Shown here in pieces: positions 1 to 7,093 of a stretch of 8,462 nt of DNA. The notes below the pieces were generated by a model that worked only from the letters and a program-made list of their open reading frames with translations, ran no database searches and was not told the DNA's origin. How positions within the stretch are numbered: the first letter of the stretch is position 1; each line of letters opens with the position of its first letter. The translations under genes were made by a program, and so were the position numbers. The DNA is from Dehalococcoides sp. (GTDB lineage: Bacteria; Chloroflexota; Dehalococcoidia; Dehalococcoidales; RBG-16-60-22): the NCBI GenBank assembly GCA_030665795.1, contig DAOUZD010000027.1, positions 1 to 8,462 of the forward strand, written 5' to 3'.

Positions 1-387
1 GTCATGGTATTTAATATCGGGAGGGTAGGCTTTAACTTCAGCCAGCCCCAGACTTACCAGCTCGGCATTAACGAAGACATCGTCCACATAAACGTAGCGC
101 AGCAGTCGGCCGTACTTGTCTGTCTCGGACACATCTCGCTCTAAACGAACCTCTTTACCCTCTACCATCTGTCGGTTAACCTGCCAGGCTTCCATCCCGT
201 AGGCTTCCGGTACCGGGTGGATTTCGGGAGTATCAATGCCGATATACCTTACCCGGTAGTTGCCTTCGACGATGATGGTATCGCCGTCAATAACCTGGGT
301 AACTTTTGCTGTCTCCGGCGGTGAGACGCAGCCAACAAGTAGGCCAAAGAAGAGGATAATAACCGAAAGCCAGATTCTACTGCTCAT
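1..387 (-). CDS. Thermonuclease (SNase-like) lipoprotein, 3' end beyond window
   Basis: This is a staphylococcal-nuclease-family protein, predicted to cleave DNA or RNA with Ca2+ outside the cytoplasm. The visible part is 129 residues, and the reading frame is still open at the left edge. Residues 5-19 are a hydrophobic signal segment ending in the lipobox LVGC, so C20 would be lipidated and the enzyme anchored to the outer face of the membrane. The nuclease domain starts near residue 28. Every catalytic position of the family can be placed by alignment from memory: D36 in VIDGDT, R47, D52 and E55 in IDTPE, and R94 in DKYGR. The ATG at 387-385 overlaps the TGA of queH as ATGA, and no Shine-Dalgarno is visible before it, so translation is probably coupled to queH. 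The family is certain; the substrate is not. It may serve nutrient scavenging from extracellular nucleic acid, which is inference. Confidence 0.9.
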   Translation of the reverse strand, partial: MSSRIWLSVIILFFGLLVGCVSPPETAKVTQVIDGDTIIVEGNYRVRYIGIDTPEIHPVPEAYGMEAWQVNRQMVEGKEVRLERDVSETDKYGRLLRYVYVDDVFVNAELVSLGLAEVKAYPPDIKYHD

Positions 388-926
388 TCTATTACTATGT
401 TGGCATAGCGTTCTAATTCGCTGTAAAGGCAACCGCAGTATTGCTGGCGGTAAAGGTTAAGCGGCTTGGTCAGGTGGCGACTCTCTGAATAGTGTTTCCT
501 CAGGTCAGCGTAGAGGAAGGCTATGCCCGTTTCCTCAGCTAGCTGATTGCCGATTTCCTTGATAAGGTCATGTTTCTGGTAGGGACTGATGAGCAGGGTG
601 GTGGTGAAGGCATTAAAGTCCATCTGGCGGGCGGTTTCCGCGGTTTTTGACAGGCGCAGTCTGAAACAATACTGGCAGCGCTGGAATTCATGCCCCACCA
701 CTTGGCGGAAGTAAGTAATCATATCATAACCCTCGGTAACGGTTAGCGGTAGGTTCATTTCTTGCGCCAGGGACTTCATTGCTTCCAGACGTTGCTGGTG
801 CTCCGTATAGGGGTGAATATTTGGGTTATACCACAGGGCGCTGACTTCATATCCCTGCTGTCGCCAGTAATTGGCCGTGTAAGCAGTACAGTGAGCACAG
901 CAGCAGTGAATTAGCACCGACTTCAT
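384..926 (-). CDS. queH: Epoxyqueuosine reductase QueH
   Basis: QueH (formerly DUF208) reduces epoxyqueuosine to queuosine in the wobble position of GUN-anticodon tRNAs in the cytoplasm. It is the non-homologous alternative to the cobalamin enzyme QueG. The 180-residue protein has the family's three metal-binding Cys clusters: C8-C9-C10-x-x-C13 at the N-terminus, C84-x-x-C87 followed by FRLRL, and C164-x-C166 in YCGCLYS. These would hold the iron-sulfur cluster and neighbouring iron known for the family. The family signatures NPNIHPYTEH (34-43) and FTTTLLISPYQ (107-117) are also present. H12 stands where many members have Pro (CCAPC), a minor variation. The ATG at 926 puts the first Cys cluster at residue 8, as is usual. 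Only a weak ribosome binding site precedes it. The gene is divergent from the 1039-1917 gene and overlaps the downstream thermonuclease gene by 4 bp. No other queuosine gene lies in the window. Confidence 0.95.
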   Translation of the reverse strand: MKSVLIHCCCAHCTAYTANYWRQQGYEVSALWYNPNIHPYTEHQQRLEAMKSLAQEMNLPLTVTEGYDMITYFRQVVGHEFQRCQYCFRLRLSKTAETARQMDFNAFTTTLLISPYQKHDLIKEIGNQLAEETGIAFLYADLRKHYSESRHLTKPLNLYRQQYCGCLYSELERYANIVIE

Positions 927-935
927 TCTTACTTA

Positions 936-965
936 ATTGTAACAATGTCGCCCGTCGGCTGCAAA
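936..965 (-). promoter_or_regulatory. Putative queH promoter, possibly giving a leaderless mRNA
   Basis: On the minus strand, TTTGCA (965-960, 4 of 6 matches to the -35 consensus) is followed after 18 bp by TACAAT (941-936, 5 of 6 matches to -10). Transcription would start near 929, about three bases before the queH ATG, leaving almost no leader. This fits the lack of a clear Shine-Dalgarno before queH. The -10 lies within a small palindrome (936-946) that could be an operator. The call comes from consensus matching only. Confidence 0.35.
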
Positions 966-980
966 GAATCTTAGGCTGGT

Positions 981-1009
981 TTCCCTGCGAGAACGAAAAA
1001 TGTTAGAAT
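981..1009 (+). promoter_or_regulatory. Putative extended -10 promoter for the 1039-1917 gene
   Basis: TAGAAT at 1004-1009 is preceded by TG at 1001-1002, the extended -10 pattern TGnTANNAT. A poor -35 (TTCCCT, 981-986) lies 17 bp upstream, as expected if the TG element compensates for it. The predicted start near 1016 gives a leader of about 23 nt, enough to carry the Shine-Dalgarno at 1027-1033. No long inverted repeat or riboswitch-like fold is visible in this 112-bp divergent intergenic region. Confidence 0.45.
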
Positions 1010-1026
1010 AGGACACAAATCTTTTT

Positions 1027-1033
1027 AGGAGGT
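1027..1033 (+). promoter_or_regulatory. Strong Shine-Dalgarno that fixes a TTG start
   Basis: AGGAGGT is a full match to the 16S rRNA anti-Shine-Dalgarno core. Its AGGAGG part ends 6 bases before the TTG at 1039-1041. There is no in-frame ATG or GTG nearby, so this site decides the start of the 292-residue protein. Confidence 0.85.
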
Positions 1034-1038
1034 GGACA

Positions 1039-1917
1039 TTGTTTTACGAAGTAGAGTATCCACAGCCGGAGCCAGGCCAGAAACAAATCTCGGCCCTGGT
1101 GGTGCTGAACCCGGCCGAGTCCCGGCGTCTTTTGGCGAGGGCCACCGTGGCGCTCCCCGAAGTGCAGCATGCCTACAAAAACGGCATGGTCATCATTGCC
1201 CGGGGGGTTACCACTGCCTTTGTTAGTGAGGAACTCTTCGGGATTAAGGTAGAGCCCAAAGCCGGCCAGACCGTGGGCATGGTCTGTGGCGGCATCACCA
1301 ATGCCAATTCGGGGCCACCCCCCTGCACCTGGCACGTTACCCGGAAGGGGAAAGTGGTCGAAGGGGCTGATTCGAATGTGGAAATACTTGATTTCGGCCC
1401 CGATGATGTTTTCATTAAGGGGGCCAACGCCATTGACCCGGAGGGTAATGCCGGTATTTTCACTTCCAGTGTCAAGGGCGGCACCATCGGCATGTGCTGG
1501 CCCATCGTGACGCCGCGTGGTTGCCATCTCATCATGCCGGTAGGCTTGGAGAAGATGGTGCCTTCGGTCATTGAGGCGGCCAAGCACTCCGGCATCTACT
1601 ACTTCAAATACAGTACCGGGCTGCCGGCAAAACTATGCCCGGTGGTGCTGAGCAAAGTGGTTACTGAGATTCAGGCCTTCGCCATACTGGCTGGTGTTAA
1701 AGCCTATCACCTGGCCTCCGGTGGTGTCGGCGGCTCCGAGGGAGCTGTAATACTGGCACTGGAAGGAGATGAGAAGCGGGTGCAGAAAGCCTTTGAGCTG
1801 GTGAAGTCCATCAAAGGAGAGCCTCCGGTGACAATACCGGATACATTCCGCGTAAGCTCGGCCAAAGATTACAACTACGATGCTCAGGCTCAGCTAGATA
1901 CCTTAGGGGGTATCTAG
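1039..1917 (+). CDS. Conserved-looking protein of unknown function (292 aa), TTG start
   Basis: I do not recognise this protein with certainty. It is soluble, with no signal peptide or membrane segment. It is rich in glycine-containing turns typical of alpha/beta enzymes: ARGVTTAF (54-61), IKGANAIDPEGNAGI (126-140), GGTIG (147-151), HLIMPVGLEKMVP (163-175) and ASGGVGGSEGAV (226-237). The block from 126 to 175 (GANAID-x-x-GN, then GGTIG, then a beta strand ending PVGLEK) resembles the pattern in the LUD/CoA-transferase-like (ISOCOT) fold, where an xNA-x-x-x-x-G segment precedes a G-x-x-x strand; this is a weak fold-level guess. Cysteines lie at 83, 96, 153, 162 and 200 without an obvious cluster spacing. 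The TTG start follows an AGGAGGT site. The gene is alone on the plus strand, divergent from queH and convergent with ruvB, with only 5 bp between the stops. A long antisense reading frame here (1003-1587) is judged a shadow. Confidence 0.85.
   Translation: MFYEVEYPQPEPGQKQISALVVLNPAESRRLLARATVALPEVQHAYKNGMVIIARGVTTAFVSEELFGIKVEPKAGQTVGMVCGGITNANSGPPPCTWHVTRKGKVVEGADSNVEILDFGPDDVFIKGANAIDPEGNAGIFTSSVKGGTIGMCWPIVTPRGCHLIMPVGLEKMVPSVIEAAKHSGIYYFKYSTGLPAKLCPVVLSKVVTEIQAFAILAGVKAYHLASGGVGGSEGAVILALEGDEKRVQKAFELVKSIKGEPPVTIPDTFRVSSAKDYNYDAQAQLDTLGGI
1894..1917. terminator. Perfect 9-bp inverted repeat at the convergent gene ends, possible bidirectional terminator
   Basis: CTAGATACC (1894-1902) and GGTATCTAG (1909-1917) are exact reverse complements around the 6-nt loop TTAGGG. 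The right arm contains the TAG stop of the plus-strand gene. The stem begins 5 bases after the ruvB stop on the other strand. There is no T-run of the classic kind on either side (AATAATT follows on the plus strand), so intrinsic termination is uncertain. It could instead stabilise 3' ends. Its position between two convergent genes supports a 3'-end role. Confidence 0.5.
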
Positions 1918-1922
1918 AATAA

Positions 1923-2945
1923 TTACCACAGCGTTGGCTGCGGCGGTTTTTCCTTGTTATATGGCAGCCCAAGGTGCTGATAGGCTAGCTGGGTAGCTAA
2001 TCGGCCGCGGGGGGTTCGTTCCAGAAAGCCCAGTTGCAGCAGGTAAGGCTCGTAAATGTCCATGATGGTATCTGACTCCTCGCTGATGGAGGCTGCCAGC
2101 GTCTCCAGTCCCACCGGACCGCCGTTAAACTTGTCGATGATGGTGTGTAGTAACTTGTGGTCTACTTCATCCAGACCAATCGGGTCAACTTCCAGCTTGG
2201 CCAGTGCCTCAACGGCTACGGGATGGGTGGCGATACCATCGGCAATTACCTGGGCGTAGTCTCTGACTCTCTTGAGCAGTCGGTTGGCTACGCGAGGCGT
2301 ACCTCTAGCTCGGCGGGCGATTTCCTTCAGCCCTTCTTCGTCGGCTTCTATCTGGAGGATGCGCGCCGAACGTTGCAGAATCGCTTCTATCGATGTCTGG
2401 TCGTAGAAATCAAGGCGGTAGACGGCACCAAAGCGGTCGCGGAGGGGTGGACTCAGCAGGGCAAAGCGGGTGGTGGCACCAATCAGGGTGAAGTTAGGCA
2501 GGTTTAGTCGCAGGCTTCTGGCACCGGGTCCCTTGCCGATGATAATATCCAGGGCAAAGTCCTCCATCGCCGGGTATAATATCTCCTCTATCGCCCGATT
2601 GAGACGGTGAATTTCATCAATGAAGAGTATATCCTGACTGTGGAGATTGGTTAGGATGGCGGCGAGGTCTCCGGTACGCTCAATTGCCGGACCTGAGGTA
2701 ACCCTGATGTTGACTCCCATCTCTGCGGCGATGATATATGCCAGCGTGGTCTTGCCCAGACCGGGTGGGCCGTAGAGTAGGATATGGTCCAGTGCCTCGC
2801 CTCTACCTTTAGCCGCGGTCATGGCGATGTTTAAGTTGCCCTTAATCTTATCCTGTCCGACGAACTCATCAAGGTGACGCGGTCGGAGACTGGTGTCAAG
2901 TGGTATGTCCTCAGCGCTGGGCTTGCCTGATATGATGCGAGCTAT
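1923..2945 (-). CDS. ruvB: Holliday junction branch-migration ATPase RuvB, probable ATA start
   Basis: RuvB is the AAA+ hexameric motor that, with RuvA, drives branch migration of Holliday junctions for RuvC cleavage. Starting at 2945 it is 340 aa, normal for the family. Visible parts: the N-terminal AAA+ box [13 protein letters not shown] (19-31), Walker [10 protein letters not shown] (59-67, K65), Walker B FIDEIH (D110, E111), sensor 1 GATTR (156-160), the LRDRFG segment with the likely arginine finger (R169 or R171), sensor 2 [10 protein letters not shown] (from 215), and the C-terminal winged helix (about 260-322) that contacts DNA. The first in-frame ATG is at 2822; starting there would give 299 aa and remove the conserved N-terminal box, so it is unlikely. 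Between the upstream in-frame TGA (2954-2952) and 2822 there is no ATG, GTG or TTG. ATA at 2945-2943 yields an N-terminus [10 protein letters not shown], as expected for RuvB. It overlaps the rpoC stop as ATAG behind a GAGGTGA site. Identity is certain; the start is inferred. Confidence 0.95.
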   Translation of the reverse strand: MARIISGKPSAEDIPLDTSLRPRHLDEFVGQDKIKGNLNIAMTAAKGRGEALDHILLYGPPGLGKTTLAYIIAAEMGVNIRVTSGPAIERTGDLAAILTNLHSQDILFIDEIHRLNRAIEEILYPAMEDFALDIIIGKGPGARSLRLNLPNFTLIGATTRFALLSPPLRDRFGAVYRLDFYDQTSIEAILQRSARILQIEADEEGLKEIARRARGTPRVANRLLKRVRDYAQVIADGIATHPVAVEALAKLEVDPIGLDEVDHKLLHTIIDKFNGGPVGLETLAASISEESDTIMDIYEPYLLQLGFLERTPRGRLATQLAYQHLGLPYNKEKPPQPTLW

Positions 2946-5900
2946 TTCACCTCACCCCCATTAGTCCCCTGGCTTTTCCTCATCCTCTTCCGCGGCGGAT
3001 GGTCTCGACGTTCTTCCGACTCTGCCTCGGTTATCACGTCTGGGGCTTCTTTGGGTTCTTCCTGAGATGGTGTGTCGAGTGCTTTTTCCAGGTCTTCGGG
3101 AGTTATTAGGCTTGCTATTTCCTCGTGCCCTTCCTCAGCTAATAGGTCTGGAGTTTCCTCTGGCGCTTCCTCAGCGACTGTACTTGGTGCTTCTTCTGTT
3201 GCTTTACCGACGAATAAGCCCGGCACTTCCTCGTGCTCCTCTTCTCCAGATGGTAACTCGGCTACCTCCTCAAAAGGTGGGCGGTGGGCTGGAATCAGTT
3301 TGCCGATGATGACATTTTCCTTAAGCCCGACCAGCCGGTCTATCTTGCCGAAAACGGCGGCCTCGGTAAGAACCCTGGTAGTTTCTTGGAAGGAGGCCGC
3401 CGATAGCCAGCTATCAGTACTCAGCGAGGCTCTGGTTATGCCCAGTAACACGGTGTGGGCGGTGGCTGGCTCACCCCCTTCGGCTAGTACCTTGGCATTA
3501 ATATTCTCGTAAACGAACCTATCTACCAGCTCTTCAGGTACCAGTTCAGTGTCGCCAGCGGAATCAACACGAACTTTGGTCAGCATCTGGTGGACGATAA
3601 TCTCAATGTGTTTGTCGTTTATGTTCACCCCTTGGGAACGGTATACCTTCTGTACCTCGTCTACCAGGTACTGCTGTACCGTGTCCCGACCCAAAATGCG
3701 CAATATATCCTGCGGGTTTACCGAGCCATCGGTGAGTTGCTGCCCGGCTTTGACCTCTTCTCCGCTTTGGACTCGAATACTGGCGGCGGTCGGGATTGTG
3801 TACTCTCGCTCCTCTTTCTCCTCATAGCTGATAAACAGTTGCTTACCTTTGATGGTTACCTCACCGGCGATGCGAGCTAAAATAGGTTGGACTTCAGGAG
3901 AAAGGGCGGTTGTTTTGGTTTTAGTTTTAGCTTTAGTGGGGGCTTTAGTTGCCAGCACGGTACCGATATCTACCCATTGACCATTGTCGACCATAACCTT
4001 CCCGCCGGCGGGAAGTGAATATTCATCACGGTATATCTCGGAGCTAGTAACCTTGATTCTTCTACCTTCCTCATTCTGAATCACATCGGCTATCCCGTCT
4101 ATTTCTGAAATAATGGCTTGACCCTTGGGGGCTCTGGCCTCAAAGAGTTCTTCGACTCTCGGTAGACCGCTGGTAATGTCGAGTCCGACGACCCCACCAG
4201 TGTGGAAGGTACGTAGCGTTAGCTGGGTACCCGGTTCACCAATACTCTGCGCCGCAATTATGCCGACCGCGGTATTGACTTCGACTATCCCTCCACGGGA
4301 AAAGTCCCTGCCATAGCACTGCTGACAGGTACCCCGCTTCGATTGGCAGGTAAGGGGCGACCTGACATGGACTTTGGTTATCCCGGCGGCAATAATTTCA
4401 TTTGCCTTCTGCTCGTTAATTTCCTCATTTCGGTCAACGATGATTTCCCCGCTGTCGGGATTAACCACCGGGCTGGCCGCCAACCGCCCCGTTATTCGCT
4501 CCGTAAGTGACGGTAGTAGCCCCGTTTCTCGTGGTTCGGATATCCAGAGGCCATCCGTAGTTTCGCAGTCCTCTTTGAAGATAATCACATCTTGGGCCAC
4601 GTCAATGAGTCGTCTGGTGAGATAACCGCTGTCCGATGTCCTTAACGCCGTATCCGCCAGTCCCTTGCGGGCACCATGAGTGGAAATAAAGTATTCCAGA
4701 ACACTGTGTCCTTCGCGAAGACTTGACTTGATCGGGAATTCAATTATTTTACCCGAGGGGTCAGTCATCAAGCCCCGCATGCCGGCCATCTGGGTAATCT
4801 GGGAAATATTACCCTTGGCTCCTGAGGTGGCCATCATGTGAATATCACCATAACGGTCAAGGGTTTCCGAGATGGTGCTGGTAATCTTGTCCGTGGTTTC
4901 CATCCAGGCACTGACGACACTATTATACCTCTCGTCCTCGGTAATCAAACCACGGTGGTACTGGTTATCAATAATGGCAATTCTCTCCTCTGCCTCCTCT
5001 AGTAGCTTGGGTTTGCTTGGGGGAACCTGAATGTCATTCATGGCGATGGTGATTCCTGATTTGGTAGCGTAGCGGAAACCAAGCTGTTTAACATTGTCCA
5101 GCACTGCTGCGGTCTCCTCATCACTTAGCAACCGACAGCATTCGGTTACGATTTGCTTTAAGCTTGACTTATCAATTACTTTGTTGTAGAAGCCCAGTTC
5201 CGGGGGTATAACTTCATTAAAGATAATACGGCCGACCGTGGTTTTAACTCTTTCCCCGTCTTTTCCCTGGTCCCTCACCTCAATCTCGGCTCTGAGGTCA
5301 ATATTGCCCAGTTCATAGGCAAGCCTGGCCTCTTCAAAACTGCCGAAAAGTTTGCCTTCCCCTTTGGTACCAGGCCTCATGGTAGTCAGGTAGTAGCACC
5401 CAAAAACCATGTCCAGGGTAGGGGTTACCGTTGGCTCACCACTGCTCGGTAGCAGCATATTGTGGTGACTGAGCCCCAGTTCTCTAGCCTCTTCGACGGC
5501 GGCTTTAGAGAGGGGGACATGAACCGCCATCTGGTCGCCATCAAAATCAGCATTGAAAGCAGAGCATACCAGAGGGTGAATCTGGATAGCGCTGCCATCG
5601 ATGAGTACCGGTTCGAAAGCCTGGACGCTGAGTCGGTGCAGGGTGGGCGCCCGGTTAAGCCATACCGGTCGCTCTTTGACTACTTCCTCCAGTATGTCAT
5701 ATACCTCTGGCTTAGCTCTCTCCACCAGCCGCCGGGCACTCTTGATGTTGGGGGCAAGACCTTGTATCACCAGTCGGTGCATCACAAAGGGCTTAAATAG
5801 TTCCAGAGCCATGCGTCTCGGTAGACCACATTGGTGAAGTTCCAGTTCTGATCCAACCACGATGACGGAGCGCCCGCTGTAGTCAACCCTCTTGCCGAGT

Positions 5901-7093
5901 AAATTCTGACGAAAGCGCCCTTGTTTACCCCGCAGCATGTCGGAGAGTGACTTTAATTTGTGATTACCGCGGACCGAGATAGCCCGTCCCCGTCGGCCAT
6001 TATCGACAAGGGAATCGACCGCTTCTTGGAGCATCCGCTTCTCATTGCGGATGATAATTTCCGGCGCGCCTATTTCGATTAAGTGGCGCAATCGGTTATT
6101 GCGGTTGATAACGCGTCGATACAGGTCATTAAGGTCACTGGTAGCGAATCTCCCCCCGTCTAGCTGAACCATAGGGCGTAGGTCAGGAGGCAAGACCGGC
6201 AGTACCGTTAAAATCATCCACTCTGGCTTATTGCCACTGTTGCGGAAGGCTTCCTCCACTCGCAGTTGTTTGCTGGCTTTCTTACGCCGCTGACCGGAAG
6301 AAGATTGGGTTTCTTGAAGAAGCTCGATACGTAGTTTATCTAGGTCAAGGTCTTTAATAATTCGGAGAATCGCCTCGGCGCCCATTCCGGCTTCAAAAAC
6401 CTGACCGTATTTCTGTTTGAGGTCATGATATTGACTCTCATTGAGTAATTCCCTGACGTAGAGGTTTTTAAGCCGTTCCACCTCGGCAGAGAGCTTCTCC
6501 TCAAACTGCGACTTTTCCTCAATGAAATTACGCCGCAGTTGGTTTATCTCCTCTACCGATGCCTGCTCCTGCTCCATCTCGGCTATTTTTGCTTCCAAGG
6601 CGCTTTGCTGCTCGGCTATTTCCTGTGCGCTATCCTTCTCAAGTTGCTTGATTGCTTCCTGGCGTGCCTCCTCGTCTATAGAGGTGATGATGTAATGGTT
6701 AAAGTACAGAACGTGTTCCAGACTCCGCGGCGATAGGTCAAGCAGTAGCCCCAATCGACTGGGTGTTCCTTTGGCAAACCAGATGTGACTTACCGGGCAC
6801 GCTAGTTCGATATGCCCCATACGCTCGCGGCGTACCTTGGCTCGGGCTACCTCGACGCCACACTTATCGCAAATGACTCCCTTGTAGCGTATCTTCTTGT
6901 ACTTACCGCAATAGCATTCGAAGTCTTTGGTGGGACCAAAGATTCGCTCACAGAAAAGCCCATCCCTCTCTGGCTTCAGTGTTCGGTAGTTGATTGTCTC
7001 TGGCTTGGTTACCTCGCCATAGGACCAGCTCCTGATTTGCTCCGGTGAAGCCAGAGAAATACGTACCGCATCAAAATCATTAACTTCCAGCAT
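2942..7093 (-). CDS. rpoC: DNA-directed RNA polymerase subunit beta' (RpoC)
   Basis: RpoC is the catalytic clamp subunit of RNA polymerase. At 1383 aa it is longer than the roughly 1200 aa of Bacillus. In order: the N-terminal zinc ribbon with C60, C62, C75 and C78; a coiled-coil insert (about 138-215) like that of Actinobacteria; the clamp and lid region ending in [13 protein letters not shown] (401-413); the active site NADFDGD with Mg-binding D516, D518 and D520; the bridge helix around [14 protein letters not shown] (807-820); the second zinc site with C843, C916, C923 and C926; and the trigger loop [13 protein letters not shown] (955-967), with L960 where E. coli has Met, then R961 and H964. 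The large trigger-loop insert of gammaproteobacteria is absent. A Lys/Thr-rich linker (1050-1062) sits in the following barrel-like domain. From about 1272 an acidic tail with a 12-residue repeat replaces the usual short C-terminus and ends in a basic stretch (RKRMRK, 1368-1373). The ATG at 7093 overlaps rpoB by 14 bp; GAGGT lies upstream inside rpoB. Confidence 0.98.
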   Translation of the reverse strand: MLEVNDFDAVRISLASPEQIRSWSYGEVTKPETINYRTLKPERDGLFCERIFGPTKDFECYCGKYKKIRYKGVICDKCGVEVARAKVRRERMGHIELACPVSHIWFAKGTPSRLGLLLDLSPRSLEHVLYFNHYIITSIDEEARQEAIKQLEKDSAQEIAEQQSALEAKIAEMEQEQASVEEINQLRRNFIEEKSQFEEKLSAEVERLKNLYVRELLNESQYHDLKQKYGQVFEAGMGAEAILRIIKDLDLDKLRIELLQETQSSSGQRRKKASKQLRVEEAFRNSGNKPEWMILTVLPVLPPDLRPMVQLDGGRFATSDLNDLYRRVINRNNRLRHLIEIGAPEIIIRNEKRMLQEAVDSLVDNGRRGRAISVRGNHKLKSLSDMLRGKQGRFRQNLLGKRVDYSGRSVIVVGSELELHQCGLPRRMALELFKPFVMHRLVIQGLAPNIKSARRLVERAKPEVYDILEEVVKERPVWLNRAPTLHRLSVQAFEPVLIDGSAIQIHPLVCSAFNADFDGDQMAVHVPLSKAAVEEARELGLSHHNMLLPSSGEPTVTPTLDMVFGCYYLTTMRPGTKGEGKLFGSFEEARLAYELGNIDLRAEIEVRDQGKDGERVKTTVGRIIFNEVIPPELGFYNKVIDKSSLKQIVTECCRLLSDEETAAVLDNVKQLGFRYATKSGITIAMNDIQVPPSKPKLLEEAEERIAIIDNQYHRGLITEDERYNSVVSAWMETTDKITSTISETLDRYGDIHMMATSGAKGNISQITQMAGMRGLMTDPSGKIIEFPIKSSLREGHSVLEYFISTHGARKGLADTALRTSDSGYLTRRLIDVAQDVIIFKEDCETTDGLWISEPRETGLLPSLTERITGRLAASPVVNPDSGEIIVDRNEEINEQKANEIIAAGITKVHVRSPLTCQSKRGTCQQCYGRDFSRGGIVEVNTAVGIIAAQSIGEPGTQLTLRTFHTGGVVGLDITSGLPRVEELFEARAPKGQAIISEIDGIADVIQNEEGRRIKVTSSEIYRDEYSLPAGGKVMVDNGQWVDIGTVLATKAPTKAKTKTKTTALSPEVQPILARIAGEVTIKGKQLFISYEEKEEREYTIPTAASIRVQSGEEVKAGQQLTDGSVNPQDILRILGRDTVQQYLVDEVQKVYRSQGVNINDKHIEIIVHQMLTKVRVDSAGDTELVPEELVDRFVYENINAKVLAEGGEPATAHTVLLGITRASLSTDSWLSAASFQETTRVLTEAAVFGKIDRLVGLKENVIIGKLIPAHRPPFEEVAELPSGEEEHEEVPGLFVGKATEEAPSTVAEEAPEETPDLLAEEGHEEIASLITPEDLEKALDTPSQEEPKEAPDVITEAESEERRDHPPRKRMRKSQGTNGGEVK
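3017..3232 (-). repeat. Six-unit degenerate 36-bp tandem repeat encoding the acidic RpoC tail
   Basis: RpoC residues 1288-1359 divide into six consecutive 12-residue units with the register EE-x-P-x-[LV]-x-x: [60 protein letters not shown] and [12 protein letters not shown]. Units 1-4 and 6 keep the acidic pair (or KE) and a hydrophobic core; unit 5 is the most diverged. Upstream, EEVAELPS at 1275 looks like a further unit one residue out of register. At the DNA level the first four units each open GAG GAA or GAA GAA. This suggests an old 36-bp duplication that drifted while conserving charge. Confidence 0.7.

Noticed and set aside
927..1038. A preQ1 riboswitch upstream of queH
   Set aside because: I found no aptamer-like C-rich/A-rich pseudoknot pattern on the minus strand, and the best promoter leaves almost no leader.
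1003..1587. Long minus-strand open frames (194 and 140 codons) opposite the 1039-1917 gene
   Set aside because: They lack a ribosome binding site and a plausible protein character. The plus-strand frame has a perfect Shine-Dalgarno, promoter and enzyme-like motifs, so these are antisense shadows.
1923..2822. A truncated 299-residue RuvB starting at the ATG at 2822
   Set aside because: It would lose the conserved N-terminal AAA+ box that is clearly encoded upstream in the same frame.
2942..2956. Programmed -1 frameshift fusing RpoC to RuvB, which would explain the missing ruvB start codon
   Set aside because: The bases before the rpoC stop (GGT GAG GTG AAA TAG) offer no slippery heptamer, and slipping would not re-pair the tRNAs. 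Reinitiation at ATAG is simpler.
2942..7093. Plus-strand open frames of 60-146 codons inside rpoC
   Set aside because: They are mirror frames of a highly conserved gene. Their composition is Ser/Leu-rich antisense and none has a convincing ribosome binding site.
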